Source of the DNA: Tillandsia leiboldiana
Taxonomy: Eukaryota > Streptophyta > Magnoliopsida > Poales > Bromeliaceae
Assembly: GCA_029204045.2 (NCBI GenBank)
Contig: CM055077.1
Location: 15,886,584-15,950,583, forward strand
Direction: 5' to 3'
DNA: 64,000 nt
Of the stretch, positions 43,399 through 53,405 are shown in pieces; the first letter of the stretch is position 1, and every line of letters begins with the position of its first letter. The notes beneath the pieces were generated by a model. It was not told the DNA's origin. It saw only the letters and a program-made list of their open reading frames with translations, and searched no databases. Both the position numbers and the translations under genes were made by a program.

Positions 43399-44871
43399 TT
43401 ATTCAGACTCGTCTGAACTGATACAGCCGAGGATTTGGAATATCATCTTTATTCGCTTGTTCATTGATGATTGATTCTTATTTACCTTCTTTATTTCTTC
43501 CTTTACCTCAATTAGTTCATTTGATATACGTTCTTGCTCGTTGGAGAGCCTTTGCTGTTCTTTATAGATTGAGGTAACAGATGCATCATCATCAGAAGTT
43601 GATTGCGGTGCTTGTTGTGCCGGAGGTGCTGGTTGTGATGGTGGTGCTGGTTGGACTGGAGGAGCTGCTGCCGGTGCAGAGGTTGTTGCTTGTTGTCGTT
43701 GTTCTCGTTGCCGGTGAAGAGGTATGAAAGGTTCATCTGGCTTCGTCGAAAGAGACTTTACAATTGTTGTGTCATTGATCGTTCCTAGACTGTGCAGATA
43801 GGAACTCGCATTTGTGTCAGCTTTAAATTTGCGAAGAATGCGCATGATGATCATTGGATAGGGTAGTCTCTCTGACGGATGAGCTTGCTCCACATATCGT
43901 GCCATCCTTGACCAGATGACGTAGGGAATGTTTAAGTTAGCTCCCATTGCTGCTGCGGGGTTTCCAAGTAGATAAAGGAATATCATTCTTTCCCACCGAA
44001 GAACCTTTGTGTTCATGTTTGGAATAATATTGTAACAAACAATAAGGTTTAAGATGCGGTACTCTGGTCGTAGTTCTTTCGAGAAAACGGAGTTTCCTGT
44101 CGACCGAGTATTTGGAACACAGATTCCATCAACTACCACTCTCCAGGAGTAGGTGTTGAAGGCTTGATTCTTCAGGTAATGAGTGCCATCGGCTCGGGCG
44201 TCCATCCCTAGTACTTCACCAATTAGCTGAGGCGTTACTTTAATTCTGACATTCTTGACTAATGTTTGAAAATCCCGACGCCCGCTTTCCTGATCAACTA
44301 GATAGCAGGCATTCTGATAAAACATCCTCACTGAGTGAAGACAATACCCAGAGGTCTCCGGGAAATCGCAAATGGAAGCAAGACCTCTCTGGTCAAACAA
44401 AGTCCCAAACGTCTGAGAACGCTGCTTTAAGGCTTTTACATCAACATGCCTTTCTCCAATGCATTCTCTGTTTTCAAAATCCTTTATTCTAGCCGAGCTG
44501 ACAAAGTCTTGTGGAGGTGCTTGCCTATCAGCTGGTTGCTCAATGGAGATTCCTTGTGCACTCCCTCTTTTGCGAGCAATACTTTTTCTCCTTGTCTTCC
44601 CAGAAGTTTCTTCCATTGGAGCTTTGCCTTTCTCAGCAGCAGTGGGCGGAGCCTTCGATGTTTCTGCAGGTGCTTTTCCCTTTGAAGCAGTCGGAACAGT
44701 CGTTGCTTCAACTTGCAGTTCATCCCAATTAATTGATTCCGTTTCAGATTCTGTATCGTAATCATCTTTAGCTTTCTTCGCTTTCTTAGCCTTCTTAGCC
44801 CTCTTGGGCTTGACGGTGTCTCTCGTATGAACCATAGCCGCAAGTAGGAAAACAATCCAAGTGATAACCAT
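43399..44871 (-). CDS. ORF3, long form, intact (element F)
   Basis: A 490-codon unbroken frame. Residues 1-15 are hydrophobic (MVITWIVFLLAAMVH) and may be a signal anchor. Residues about 18-130 are Lys/Ala/Pro-rich with a TESETESINWDEL acidic patch. Residues about 140-370 form a globular part with ECIGERHVDVKAL, LRPEYRILNLIVCYN, MIFLYLLGNPAAAMG and PMIIMRILRKF blocks, resembling the 'putative plant transposon protein' family as I remember it. A Gln/Pro/Ala-rich linker and a coiled coil (about 430-480) follow, ending SSDESE. It occupies the env-like position of Sireviruses. No enzyme motif is visible. It is the best template for studying this ORF. Confidence 0.8.
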   Translation of the reverse strand: MVITWIVFLLAAMVHTRDTVKPKRAKKAKKAKKAKDDYDTESETESINWDELQVEATTVPTASKGKAPAETSKAPPTAAEKGKAPMEETSGKTRRKSIARKRGSAQGISIEQPADRQAPPQDFVSSARIKDFENRECIGERHVDVKALKQRSQTFGTLFDQRGLASICDFPETSGYCLHSVRMFYQNACYLVDQESGRRDFQTLVKNVRIKVTPQLIGEVLGMDARADGTHYLKNQAFNTYSWRVVVDGICVPNTRSTGNSVFSKELRPEYRILNLIVCYNIIPNMNTKVLRWERMIFLYLLGNPAAAMGANLNIPYVIWSRMARYVEQAHPSERLPYPMIIMRILRKFKADTNASSYLHSLGTINDTTIVKSLSTKPDEPFIPLHRQREQRQQATTSAPAAAPPVQPAPPSQPAPPAQQAPQSTSDDDASVTSIYKEQQRLSNEQERISNELIEVKEEIKKVNKNQSSMNKRIKMIFQILGCISSDESE

Positions 44872-44896
44872 TTTGATTACTAGTGAAAGATGTATC

Positions 44897-45575
44897 CTGT
44901 GAAGACCAACTCAAGAACACATGAAAAAATTGTTAATTTTCAAAGATTGAAAAATTGTACCCAAACAATCATAATCATGTAAAGAGACTAAGAATCAAAT
45001 TAGTTTTGCAAAAGGACTTTTAAAAATAGATCAATTGCATGATTTTCGAAAATCCTTATTATATGCCCTAAAACCGAAATTTTAGAAATCGAAGCCTAAA
45101 AATCCGTTAATCAGGAGAATACCTAGCATATAATCAAAACTAATCTACCCAGAGTTCTTATTTCAAAAGAAATTTGATCAAAAACCATCCACAAACAAAG
45201 TTGATCCAAGAATTTCATGACGTTTGAGGAAGAAGAGAGAAAAACGGTGAAAACCCGAGATTTTGATCAATAAAACTTACTTGGAGTTGAAGAACTTGAG
45301 TTTGAAAGCTTCCAGGAAGGATGAAATCTAGAGAGAGAGGCTCTGGAAACTTTGAAACAAAAGATTGGAGTAAAAGAAATCTAAAACCCTTTTGTTCTTT
45401 ATAAAACCTAGCCGCGATCCGGATCAGTTCATAACTGCGATCCGGATCGGCTACCCGCAGTGAGAAACTGCGTTCGGGATCCGGATCGGCAGATACAATC
45501 CGGATCGTCAGCCCGCAGAAGAATTCTTGCGTTCGGGATCCGGATCATCTAGCCCGATCCGGATCGGCTCCAACT
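44897..45575 (-). promoter_or_regulatory. ORF3 promoter and leader intron (element F)
   Basis: On the minus strand, six CCGG sites (about 45416-45570) are followed by CGCGGCTAGG, a TATA box (GTTTTATAAAG, 45397-45407), a leader exon of roughly 100 nt, a GTAAGTTT donor (to 45280), and a 384-nt intron with its CACAG acceptor at 44897. The ORF3 ATG is 26 nt on. This copy has the best TATA box of the five. Confidence 0.65.
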
Positions 45576-46507
45576 TTTTCATTAGAAAATTTCAGAGAAA
45601 TTCACGAAAACCCAGAAAAAGATTGTAAGCACAAATGTGTATCAACTTTAAACAAAAATCATCGTTTCATACAACAAGAATTAGATTATGCCAAATCTAT
45701 CAATAATATCCAAAAATGAAACGAAAATTTACAAAAATTAAATCCCTTAAAGTTGAACACCTTCAATTACATCTAACTTGATCTTATGAGTAATGCCTTT
45801 ATCAAATCATCAATTCAGTAAAGAAAATGAAATACAAAGATCAATAGATGTTTGAAATCCCAAATATAATAGATAATGTATCTAGACAATCTGTTGAAGA
45901 GAGTGGCTCTTTGAGCATCTTTCTTTAAAAACCCACCTTATACCAACCTTGAAATTTGACGGAGTCAAGTATTTCAACATGCATGTTACTTAATCAAAAA
46001 ATTTGAACAACCATGCTTGGTATACATGTGGTAGCTGCACACAATACTCGGACGACCGAGGTGGTAGCTCTTTCCTCCATGTGGTGGTAGTTTTCACACT
46101 CCTCATTGGGATGTAACTCTTTCCACATCTTTTGAGCATTTTACTTTTTCTATGACTCCCCCTCAATTGGCTATCAATTACTTAAGATATAAAGTATTCA
46201 ACCAAATATTGATCTCGATTTCATACTCGACTAAGCAGTCAAATAAGATAATGACTATACCAGGAGATCATAGAGAGAGAGAAATTGACTTTGATCACTT
46301 AGAAGATGATTTAATTAACATAAATGATCATTGCAACAGTGAAATATTATGATGGCAAAAGCATAATAAATTTCTAAATATGCGAAAAGATGCAATTAAA
46401 GTCAATTATGATCTATGCTCAATTAATGTCCTATGTACAAACATAGATAATGAACAAAACAAAAACAAATACAAAACCTATCCTAAGCAAAGGTTTCAAA
46501 AAGAAGT
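45576..46507 (-). other. Conserved pol-ORF3 spacer (element F)
   Basis: It holds the CTCGG-ACGA-CCGAG hairpin (46047-46060), CTACCAC-type repeats and a polypurine run at about 46155-46164 (minus). No intact ORF. Confidence 0.55.
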
Positions 46508-48779
46508 TTATTTCAAGGAAAGCATTCCAATTGCTTTTCGTAAATGAATAAAACGTTTTTGATCCAAAGGTTTTGTTAGAATGTCAGCTAATTGATCCTC
46601 AGTTGAAATATATGAAAGTTGAAGAGTATTTGATTCAACTAGCTCTCTAAGAAATTGATATCTAAGCTTAATATGTTTTGTTCTAGAGTGCAACACAGGG
46701 TTTTTAGAAATGTTAATTGCACTTGTGTTGTCACAAAGAATTGTTACCGAAGATGGTGAAATGCGGAAGTCGCTCAATACGCTTTTCATCCAAATGAGTT
46801 GAGTTGAGCAACTTCCAGCTGAAATGTATTCCGCTTCGGCAGTCGAGAGTGCTATGCAATTCTGCTTTTTACTGTGCCATGCAACAAGGCAATGGCCAAG
46901 ATAGAAGCATGCACCACTCGTGCTTTTCCGATCATCCACAGATCCTGCCCAATCGGCATCTGAGTATCCAACAATATCCAGACTTGTTCCCATAGGATAC
47001 CAAATTCCGAAATTAATTGATCCTTTGATGTACCGGATGATCCGTTTCACCGCTTTCAGGTGAACCTCCTTTGGTGCTGATTGATATCTCGCGCAAATCC
47101 CAACACCAAAAGATATATCCGGGCGACTAGCCGTGAGGTAAAGTAGACTTCCAATCATACTTCGATACAGTTTCTCGTCTACATTCTCACTATGTGATTC
47201 ACTTCCAAGTCCCTTGTGGCTAGTTCCCATTGGAGTCGGAAAATCTTTACAATTTTCGAGATCAAACTTTTTGACCAACTCCATTGCATACTTGGATTGA
47301 CTCAAGTGAATACCTTCATCATTTTGTTTAATTTGCAATCCAAGGAAATAAGTCAATTCGCCCATCATGGACATCTCAAATTCGCTTTCCATGGTCTCCG
47401 CGAATTTAGAAGCATCATTATCTCTTGTTGCGCCAAATACAATGTCATCGACATAGATTTGTGCTACAATGAAATTGCTTTGATAATGCTTCACAAAGAG
47501 AGTCCTATCAGCTCCCCCTCGAGTATAGCCCTTCTCCAAAAGGTGCTTTGTTAACCTTTCGTACCATGCTCGCGGTGCTTGTTTCAGACCGTAAAGAGCC
47601 TTTTTCAAACGAAAAACATGGTTAGGTTGTTTATGATCTACAAAACCTTTCGATTGAGCCACATAAACTTCCTCATTTAAAAACCCATTTAGAAATGCGC
47701 TCTTAACGTCCATTTGAAATAATTTGATTTTAAAATGACAAGCAATAGCAAATAGTATACGAATGGACTCGAGTCTAGCTACAGGGGCGAATGTTTCGTC
47801 AAAGTCTATACCTTCTACTTGAGAGTAGCCTTGAGCAACTAATCGTGCCTTGTTCCTGATGATAGTACCATCCTCATTTTTCTTGTTCTTGAAGATCCAT
47901 TTGGTACCTATCACATTGTGTTGCTTTGGAGGCTTCGTTAATTCCCAGACTTTGTTTCGCTCAAATTGATGGAGCTCTTCCTGCATTGCTTTAATCCAGT
48001 AGTCATCCTGAAGAGCTTCATCTATGTTCTTTGGTTCGATTAAAGATACGTAGCAAGCGAATCCACAAACCAACTGCCTCCGAGTTCTAACTCCTTCTTG
48101 TGGATCTCCAATAATATTCGATTCCGGATGATCCTTGGAGATTCGTAACGTTTGTTGAAACGGAGTACTCGGAGATACATGAGATGATTCCTGCACATCA
48201 GATAAACTCGAAGAACCATTAGATGCATCATTAATATTGGAAGTATTATTATGAGAAGATGCATTAGCAGGAGAATCATCATCTAGAGAGATATCGAGGG
48301 TAGATTTTCCAGATCCAAAGTGAAAAGCTTCATCTACTTTAACATTTATAGATTCTACGATCGTCTTAGATTCAATGTTAAATACTCGATATGCTCTGCT
48401 ATTCGTAGAATAACCCAAAAAGATCCCTTCATCACTTCGAGAGTCGAACTTTCCAAGTTTTTCACGGTCACGTAAAATGTAACATCGACTCCCGAAGACA
48501 CGAAAATATTTGATGTTGGTTTTTCTACTAAACCACAGCTCATATGGTGTATTTAAAGTTCCTGGGCGCAAGTAAACTCTATTAATGACATAGACAGCGG
48601 TGTTCACGGCTTCAGCCCAAAAATGTAGCGGTAAATTCTGGCTATGAAGCATCACACGCGCCATCTCTTGAACAACCCTGTTCTTGCGCTCAACAACACC
48701 ATTCTGCTGAGGTGTATAGGGTGCCGAGAATTCATGTTTAATGCCATTTGAAGTGCAAAAATCAATGAATTTTGAATTA
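46508..48779 (-). CDS. Copia pol: IN C-terminus, RT and RNase H (element F)
   Basis: One frame is open from the frameshift near 48779 to the stop at 46508. It includes the catalytic-glutamate part of IN ([10 protein letters not shown]), the variable IN tail, RT from about codon 240 after the 48664 ATG ([34 protein letters not shown] at codons 404-407) and RNase H (YSDADWAG near codon 565, [16 protein letters not shown]). All catalytic motifs are present. It would be translated as part of the gag-pol polyprotein; a one-base loss near 48775 separates it from upstream IN. Confidence 0.85.
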
Positions 48780-50044
48780 TGAATTCTCCACCTCTATCAC
48801 TTCTAACACGAATGATCTTTTTATTCTTTTCAATCATAATACGATGGCAAATCTCATGAAAAGAGTCAAACGTATCAGCTTTCTCTTTTAAAAATGCTAC
48901 CCAAGAAAACCGAGAGAAATCATCAACCAATAAAAAAATGTACCATTTACCTCCCAAAGATGGTTGACGGGTCGGCCCCATTAGGTCCATGTGCAAAAGT
49001 TCCAAGGGCCGTTTTGTACCAACGTGGTTCAAGTTCTTGTGTGCAGTCCCTAGACTGTTTTCCCTTTTGGCAACCACCACACACAATGTTCTGTTTAAAT
49101 AAAAGCTTTGGAACCCCCTTGACCACGTCCTTGCTTGAAATTCTAGTAAGTTCCTTAAAATTTAAGTGACCTAGCCTTTCATGCCAAAGAGTTTCATTAT
49201 TCAAGGCGGCTAAGTTACAATTTTCAGAAAATTTATTAGGAACAACATAACAATTGTTTTCAGATCTAACCCCTTTTAAAAAGAAGACATGGTCCTTATC
49301 AGTTACAACGCATTCAACAGATGAAAAGTTAACTGAAAAACCATTGTCGCAAAGTTGACTTATGCTTATGAGGTTAGTCTTAACGCCATCAACAAATAAG
49401 ACGTTTTTAAAAATTGGGCCATCTGGAATAGCTACCGTCCCTTTTCCAACAATTTTGGAAGATCGACCGTCTCCGAAAACAACGTGTCCTCCGGAGATTT
49501 TCTCAAGATTTTGAAAACTATTTTTGTCACCGGTCATGTGACGGGAACACCCGCTATCCAGATACCAAGACGAACTATCATATGCATGCAAGGAAACATT
49601 GGAAACAAGACAAGGGAAAATTTCACCTTTGCGCACCCAAACCCTTTTGGAGTGCGTCGGTAATGGTCGTGAAGTTATATGCCTAGGTGAAGGCGTCTTG
49701 TTACAGCGATTGTTGTTCCTTGATGAGATCGTCTTGCGCGATGAACTACCAAGTCTCTTTTCATTCGAAAAGTTTTGCTTTGATTTTCGGGGAGGAGCCT
49801 TTTTGGTAGTTGTTGCAAGAGGTCCTTGAGATGAGCGTTCGACTCCCGTCTTGCAATATCTTCTTATGTGCCCTGAAACACCACAACGAAAACATACCTT
49901 AGATCTTGACGATCCCAAAGAGGATGAAGTAGGTTTGTTGTCGTTGTTTGTCTTGAATTCCGGTGTCGGAGGAGGAGATACCGACTGAGGCACAAAAACT
50001 GTCTCACTCGAACTTGGACTGTTTCCAGTTTGAGTGTATCCGAG
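48780..50044 (-). pseudogene. Copia gag end, PR and IN N-terminus (element F), two frameshifts
   Basis: From the gap leftward: the end of gag with knuckle CFRCGVSGHIRRYC, PR (DSGCSRHM, catalytic Asp codon at 49556-49558), the pre-integrase/zinc region (ERLGHLNF, CGGCQKGKQS), then a one-base insertion near 49047 (CCC where E has CC) and a one-base loss near 48775 (GAATTATG where E has GAATTTATG). PR itself looks intact. The gag portion upstream is lost in the gap, so gag's state is unknown. Confidence 0.85.
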
Positions 50045-50144
50045 NNNNNNNNNNNNNNNNNNNNNNNNNNNNNNNNNNNNNNNNNNNNNNNNNNNNNNNN
50101 NNNNNNNNNNNNNNNNNNNNNNNNNNNNNNNNNNNNNNNNNNNN
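50045..50144. other. Assembly gap (100 N)
   Basis: Exactly 100 N join element F's gag to the 3' region of element G. If both elements are complete, about 3 kb of F (gag, PBS, 5' LTR) and about 2 kb of G (3' LTR and neighbouring sequence) are missing, plus any sequence between them. A round 100 usually marks a scaffold gap of unknown size. Confidence 0.95.
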
Positions 50145-50319
50145 CCATTGTTCTAAACTCTCTCCCCCTTTTTGTCACAAATAAGCCAAAAATTACAGAA
50201 GTGGAGAGAATGGTTAACAGTTTAAGTTCGAGAACTAAAAACTCAAATTAAACTTAAAAACCTGCACAACAGAAGGATTTAAGCATATGCATAATAAACA
50301 GAAATTAGAAGGATACGGA

Positions 50320-51762
50320 TTATTCAGACTCGTCTGAACTGATACAGCCGAGGATTTGGAAAATCTTCTTTATTCGCTTGTTCATTGCTGATTGATTTTT
50401 ATTTACCTTCTTTATTTCTTCCTTTACCTCAATTAGTTCATTTGATATACGTTCTTGCTCGTTGGGAGCCTTTGCTGTTCTTTATAGATTGAGGTAACAG
50501 ATGCATCATCATCAGAAGTTGATTGTGGTGCTTCTTGTGCCGGAGGTGCTGGTTGAACTGGAGGAGCTGCTGCCGGTGCAGAGGTTGTTGCTTGTTGTCG
50601 TTGTTCTCGTTGCCGGTGAAGAGGTATGAAAGGTTCATCTGGCTTCGTCGAAAGAGACTTTACAAATGTTGTGTCATTGATCGTTCCTAAACTGTGCAGA
50701 TAGGAACTCGCATTTGTGTCAGCTTTAAACTTGCGAAGAATGCGCATGATGATCATTGGAAAGGTAGTCTCTCTGACGGATGAGCTTGCTCCACATATCG
50801 TGCCATCCTTGACCAGATGACGTAGGGAATGTAAGTTAGCTCCCATTGCTGCTGCGGGGTTCCCAAGTAGATAAAGGAATATCATTCTTTCCCACCGAAG
50901 AACCTTTGTGTTCATGTTTGAATAATATTGTAACAAACAATGAGATTTAAGATGCGGTACTCTGGTCGTAGTTCTTTCGAGAAAACGGAGTTTCCTGTCG
51001 ACCGAGTATCTGGAACACAGATTCCATCAACTACCACTCTCCAGGAGAAGGTGTTGAAGTTGATTCTTCAGGTAATGAGTGCCATCGGCTCGGGCGTCCA
51101 TCCCTAGTACTTCACCAATTAGCTGAGGCGTTACTTTGATTCTGACATTCTTGACTAATGTTTGAAATCCCGACGCCCGCTTTCCTGATCAACTAGATAG
51201 CAGGCATTCTGATAAAACATCCTCACTGAGTGAAGACAATACCCAGTGGTCTCCGGAAATCGCAATGGGAGCAACCTCTCTGGTCAAACAAAGTCCCGAA
51301 CATCTGAGAACGCTGCCTTAAGGCTTTACATCAACATGCCTTTCTCCAATGCATTCTCTGTTTTCAAAATCCTTTATTCTAGCCGAGCTGACAAAGTCTT
51401 GAGGAGGTGCTTGGCCAGCAGCTGGTTGCTCAATGGTGATTCCTCGAGCACTTCCTCTCTTGCGAGCAACACTTTTTCTTCTTGTCTTCCCAGAAGTTTC
51501 TTCCATTGGAGCTTTCCCTTTTTCAGCAGCAGTAGGCGGAGCCTTCGATGTTTCCGCAGGCGCTTTTCCCTTTGAAGCAGTGGGAACAGTCGTTTGCTTC
51601 AACTTGCAGTTCATCCCAATCAATTGATTCTGTTTCAGATTCTGTATCGGAATCATCTTTCGCTTTCTTCGCTTTCTTAGCTTTCTTAGCCCTCTTGGGC
51701 TTGACGGTGTCTCTCGTATGTACCATAGCAGCAAGTAGGAAAACAATCCAAGTGATCACCAT
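50320..51762 (-). pseudogene. ORF3, long form, multiply frameshifted (element G)
   Basis: It starts MVITWIVFLLAAMVH (51762) and matches F's ORF3 throughout, including the basic linker, the LRPEYR/LYLLGNPAAAMG core and the coiled coil. At least six small indels break it, among them sites near 51595, 51320, 51170, 50925, 50830 and 50467. Many are one-base losses, so sequencing error beside the gap cannot be excluded. An internal polypurine tract lies past its end at 50159-50172. Confidence 0.82.
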
Positions 51763-51790
51763 TGCTAATGGTTTCGTGAGAAAAGAAATC

Positions 51791-52470
51791 CTGTGTAGAC
51801 CAACTCAAGAACACATGAAAAATTGTTAATTTTCAAAAATTGAAAAAAAAAATTGTATCCAACGAATCATTATCATGTAGAGAGACTAAGAATCAAATTA
51901 GTTTTGCAAAAGGACTTTTAAAAATAGATCAATTGCATGATTTTCGAAAATCCTTATTATATGCCCTAAAACCGAAATTTTAGAAATCGAAGCCTAAAAA
52001 TCCGTTAATCAGGAGAATACCTAGCATATAATCAAAACTAATCTACCCAGAGTTCTTATTTCAAAAGAAATTTGATCAAAAACCATCCACAAACAAAGTT
52101 GATCCAAGAAATTCATCACGTTTGAGGAGGAAAAGAGAAAAACGGTGAAAAACCGAGATTTTGATCAATAAAACTTACTTGGAGTTGAAGAACCTGAGTT
52201 TGAAAGCTTCCAGGAAGGATGAAATCTAGAGAGAGAGGCTCTGGAAACTTCGGAACAAAAGATTGGAGTAAAGAAATCAAAAACCCCTTTCGTTCCTTAT
52301 AAAACCTAGCCGCGATCCGGATCAGTTCATAACTGCGATCCGGATCGGCTACCCGCAGTAAGAAACTGCGTTCGGGATCCGGATCGGCAGATACAATCCG
52401 GATCGTCAGCCCGCAGAAGAATTCCTGCGTTCGGGATCCGGATCATCTAACCCGATCCGGATCGGCCCCA
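51791..52470 (-). promoter_or_regulatory. ORF3 promoter and leader intron (element G)
   Basis: On the minus strand there are CCGG sites at about 52314-52470, a TATA box (GTTTTATAAGG, 52295-52305), a GTAAGTTT donor (to 52178) and a 388-nt intron with its CACAG acceptor at 51791. The layout is as in E and F, and the sequence is almost the same as E's although E carries a different ORF3 body. Confidence 0.62.
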
Positions 52471-53405
52471 ACTTTTTCTTTAGAAAATTTCAGAGAAATT
52501 CAAGAAAAACCAGAAAAAGATTGTAAGCACAAATGTGTATCAACTTTAAACAAAAATCATCGTTTCATACAACAAGAATTAGATTATGCCAAATCTATCA
52601 ATAATATCCAAAAATGAAACGAAAATTTACAAAAATTAAATCCCTTAAAGTTGAACACCTTCAATCACATCTAACTTGATCTTATGAGTAATGCCTTTAT
52701 CAAATCATCAATTCAGTAAAGAAAATGAAATACAAAGATCAATAGATGTTTGAAATCCCAAATATAGTAGATAATATATCTAGACAATCTGTTGAAGAGA
52801 GTGGCTCTTTGAGCATCTTTCATTAAAAACCCACCTTATACCAACCTTGAAATTTGACAGAGTCAAGTATTTCAACATGCATTTTACTTAATCAAAAATT
52901 TGAACAACCATGCTTGGTATACATGTGGTAGCTGCACACAATACTCGGACGACCGAGGTGGTAGCTCTTTCCTCCATGTGGTGGTAGTTTTCACACTCCT
53001 CATTGGGATGTAACTCTTTCCACATCTTTTGAGCATTTTACCTTTTCTATGACTCCCCCTCAATTGGCTATCAATTATTTAAGATATAAAGTATTCAACC
53101 AAATATTGATCTCGATTTCATACTCGACTAAGCAGTCAAATAAGATAATGACTATACCAAGAGATCATAGAGAGAGAGAAATTGACTTTGATCACTTTAG
53201 AAGATGATTTAATTAACATAAATGATCATTGCAACAGTGAAATATTATGATGGCAAAAGCATAATAAATTTCTAAATGTGCGAAAAGATGCAATTAAAGT
53301 CAATTATGATCTATGCTCAATTAATGTCCTATGTACAAACATAGATAATGAACAAAACAAAAACAAATACAAAACCTATCCTAAGCAAAGATTTCAAAAA
53401 GAAGA
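52471..53405 (-). other. Conserved pol-ORF3 spacer (element G)
   Basis: It contains the CTCGG-ACGA-CCGAG hairpin (52944-52957), CTACCAC-type repeats and a polypurine run at about 53051-53060 (minus). No intact ORF. Confidence 0.55.

Larger units (their letters stand above)
42590..50044 (-). mobile_element. Copia (Sirevirus-like) element F, internal region, cut by gap
   Basis: Reading leftward from the assembly gap: the last part of gag, PR, IN, RT, RH, pol-ORF3 spacer, ORF3 cassette, ORF3, polypurine tracts, and the interrupted 3' LTR. The N-terminal part of gag, primer-binding site and 5' LTR are hidden by the gap. It is the most complete copy here: RT-RH and ORF3 are open, and two single-base indels lie in IN. 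Confidence 0.92.

Noticed and set aside
49864..50251. Open frames that cross the run of N
   Set aside because: They depend on unknown sequence in an assembly gap.
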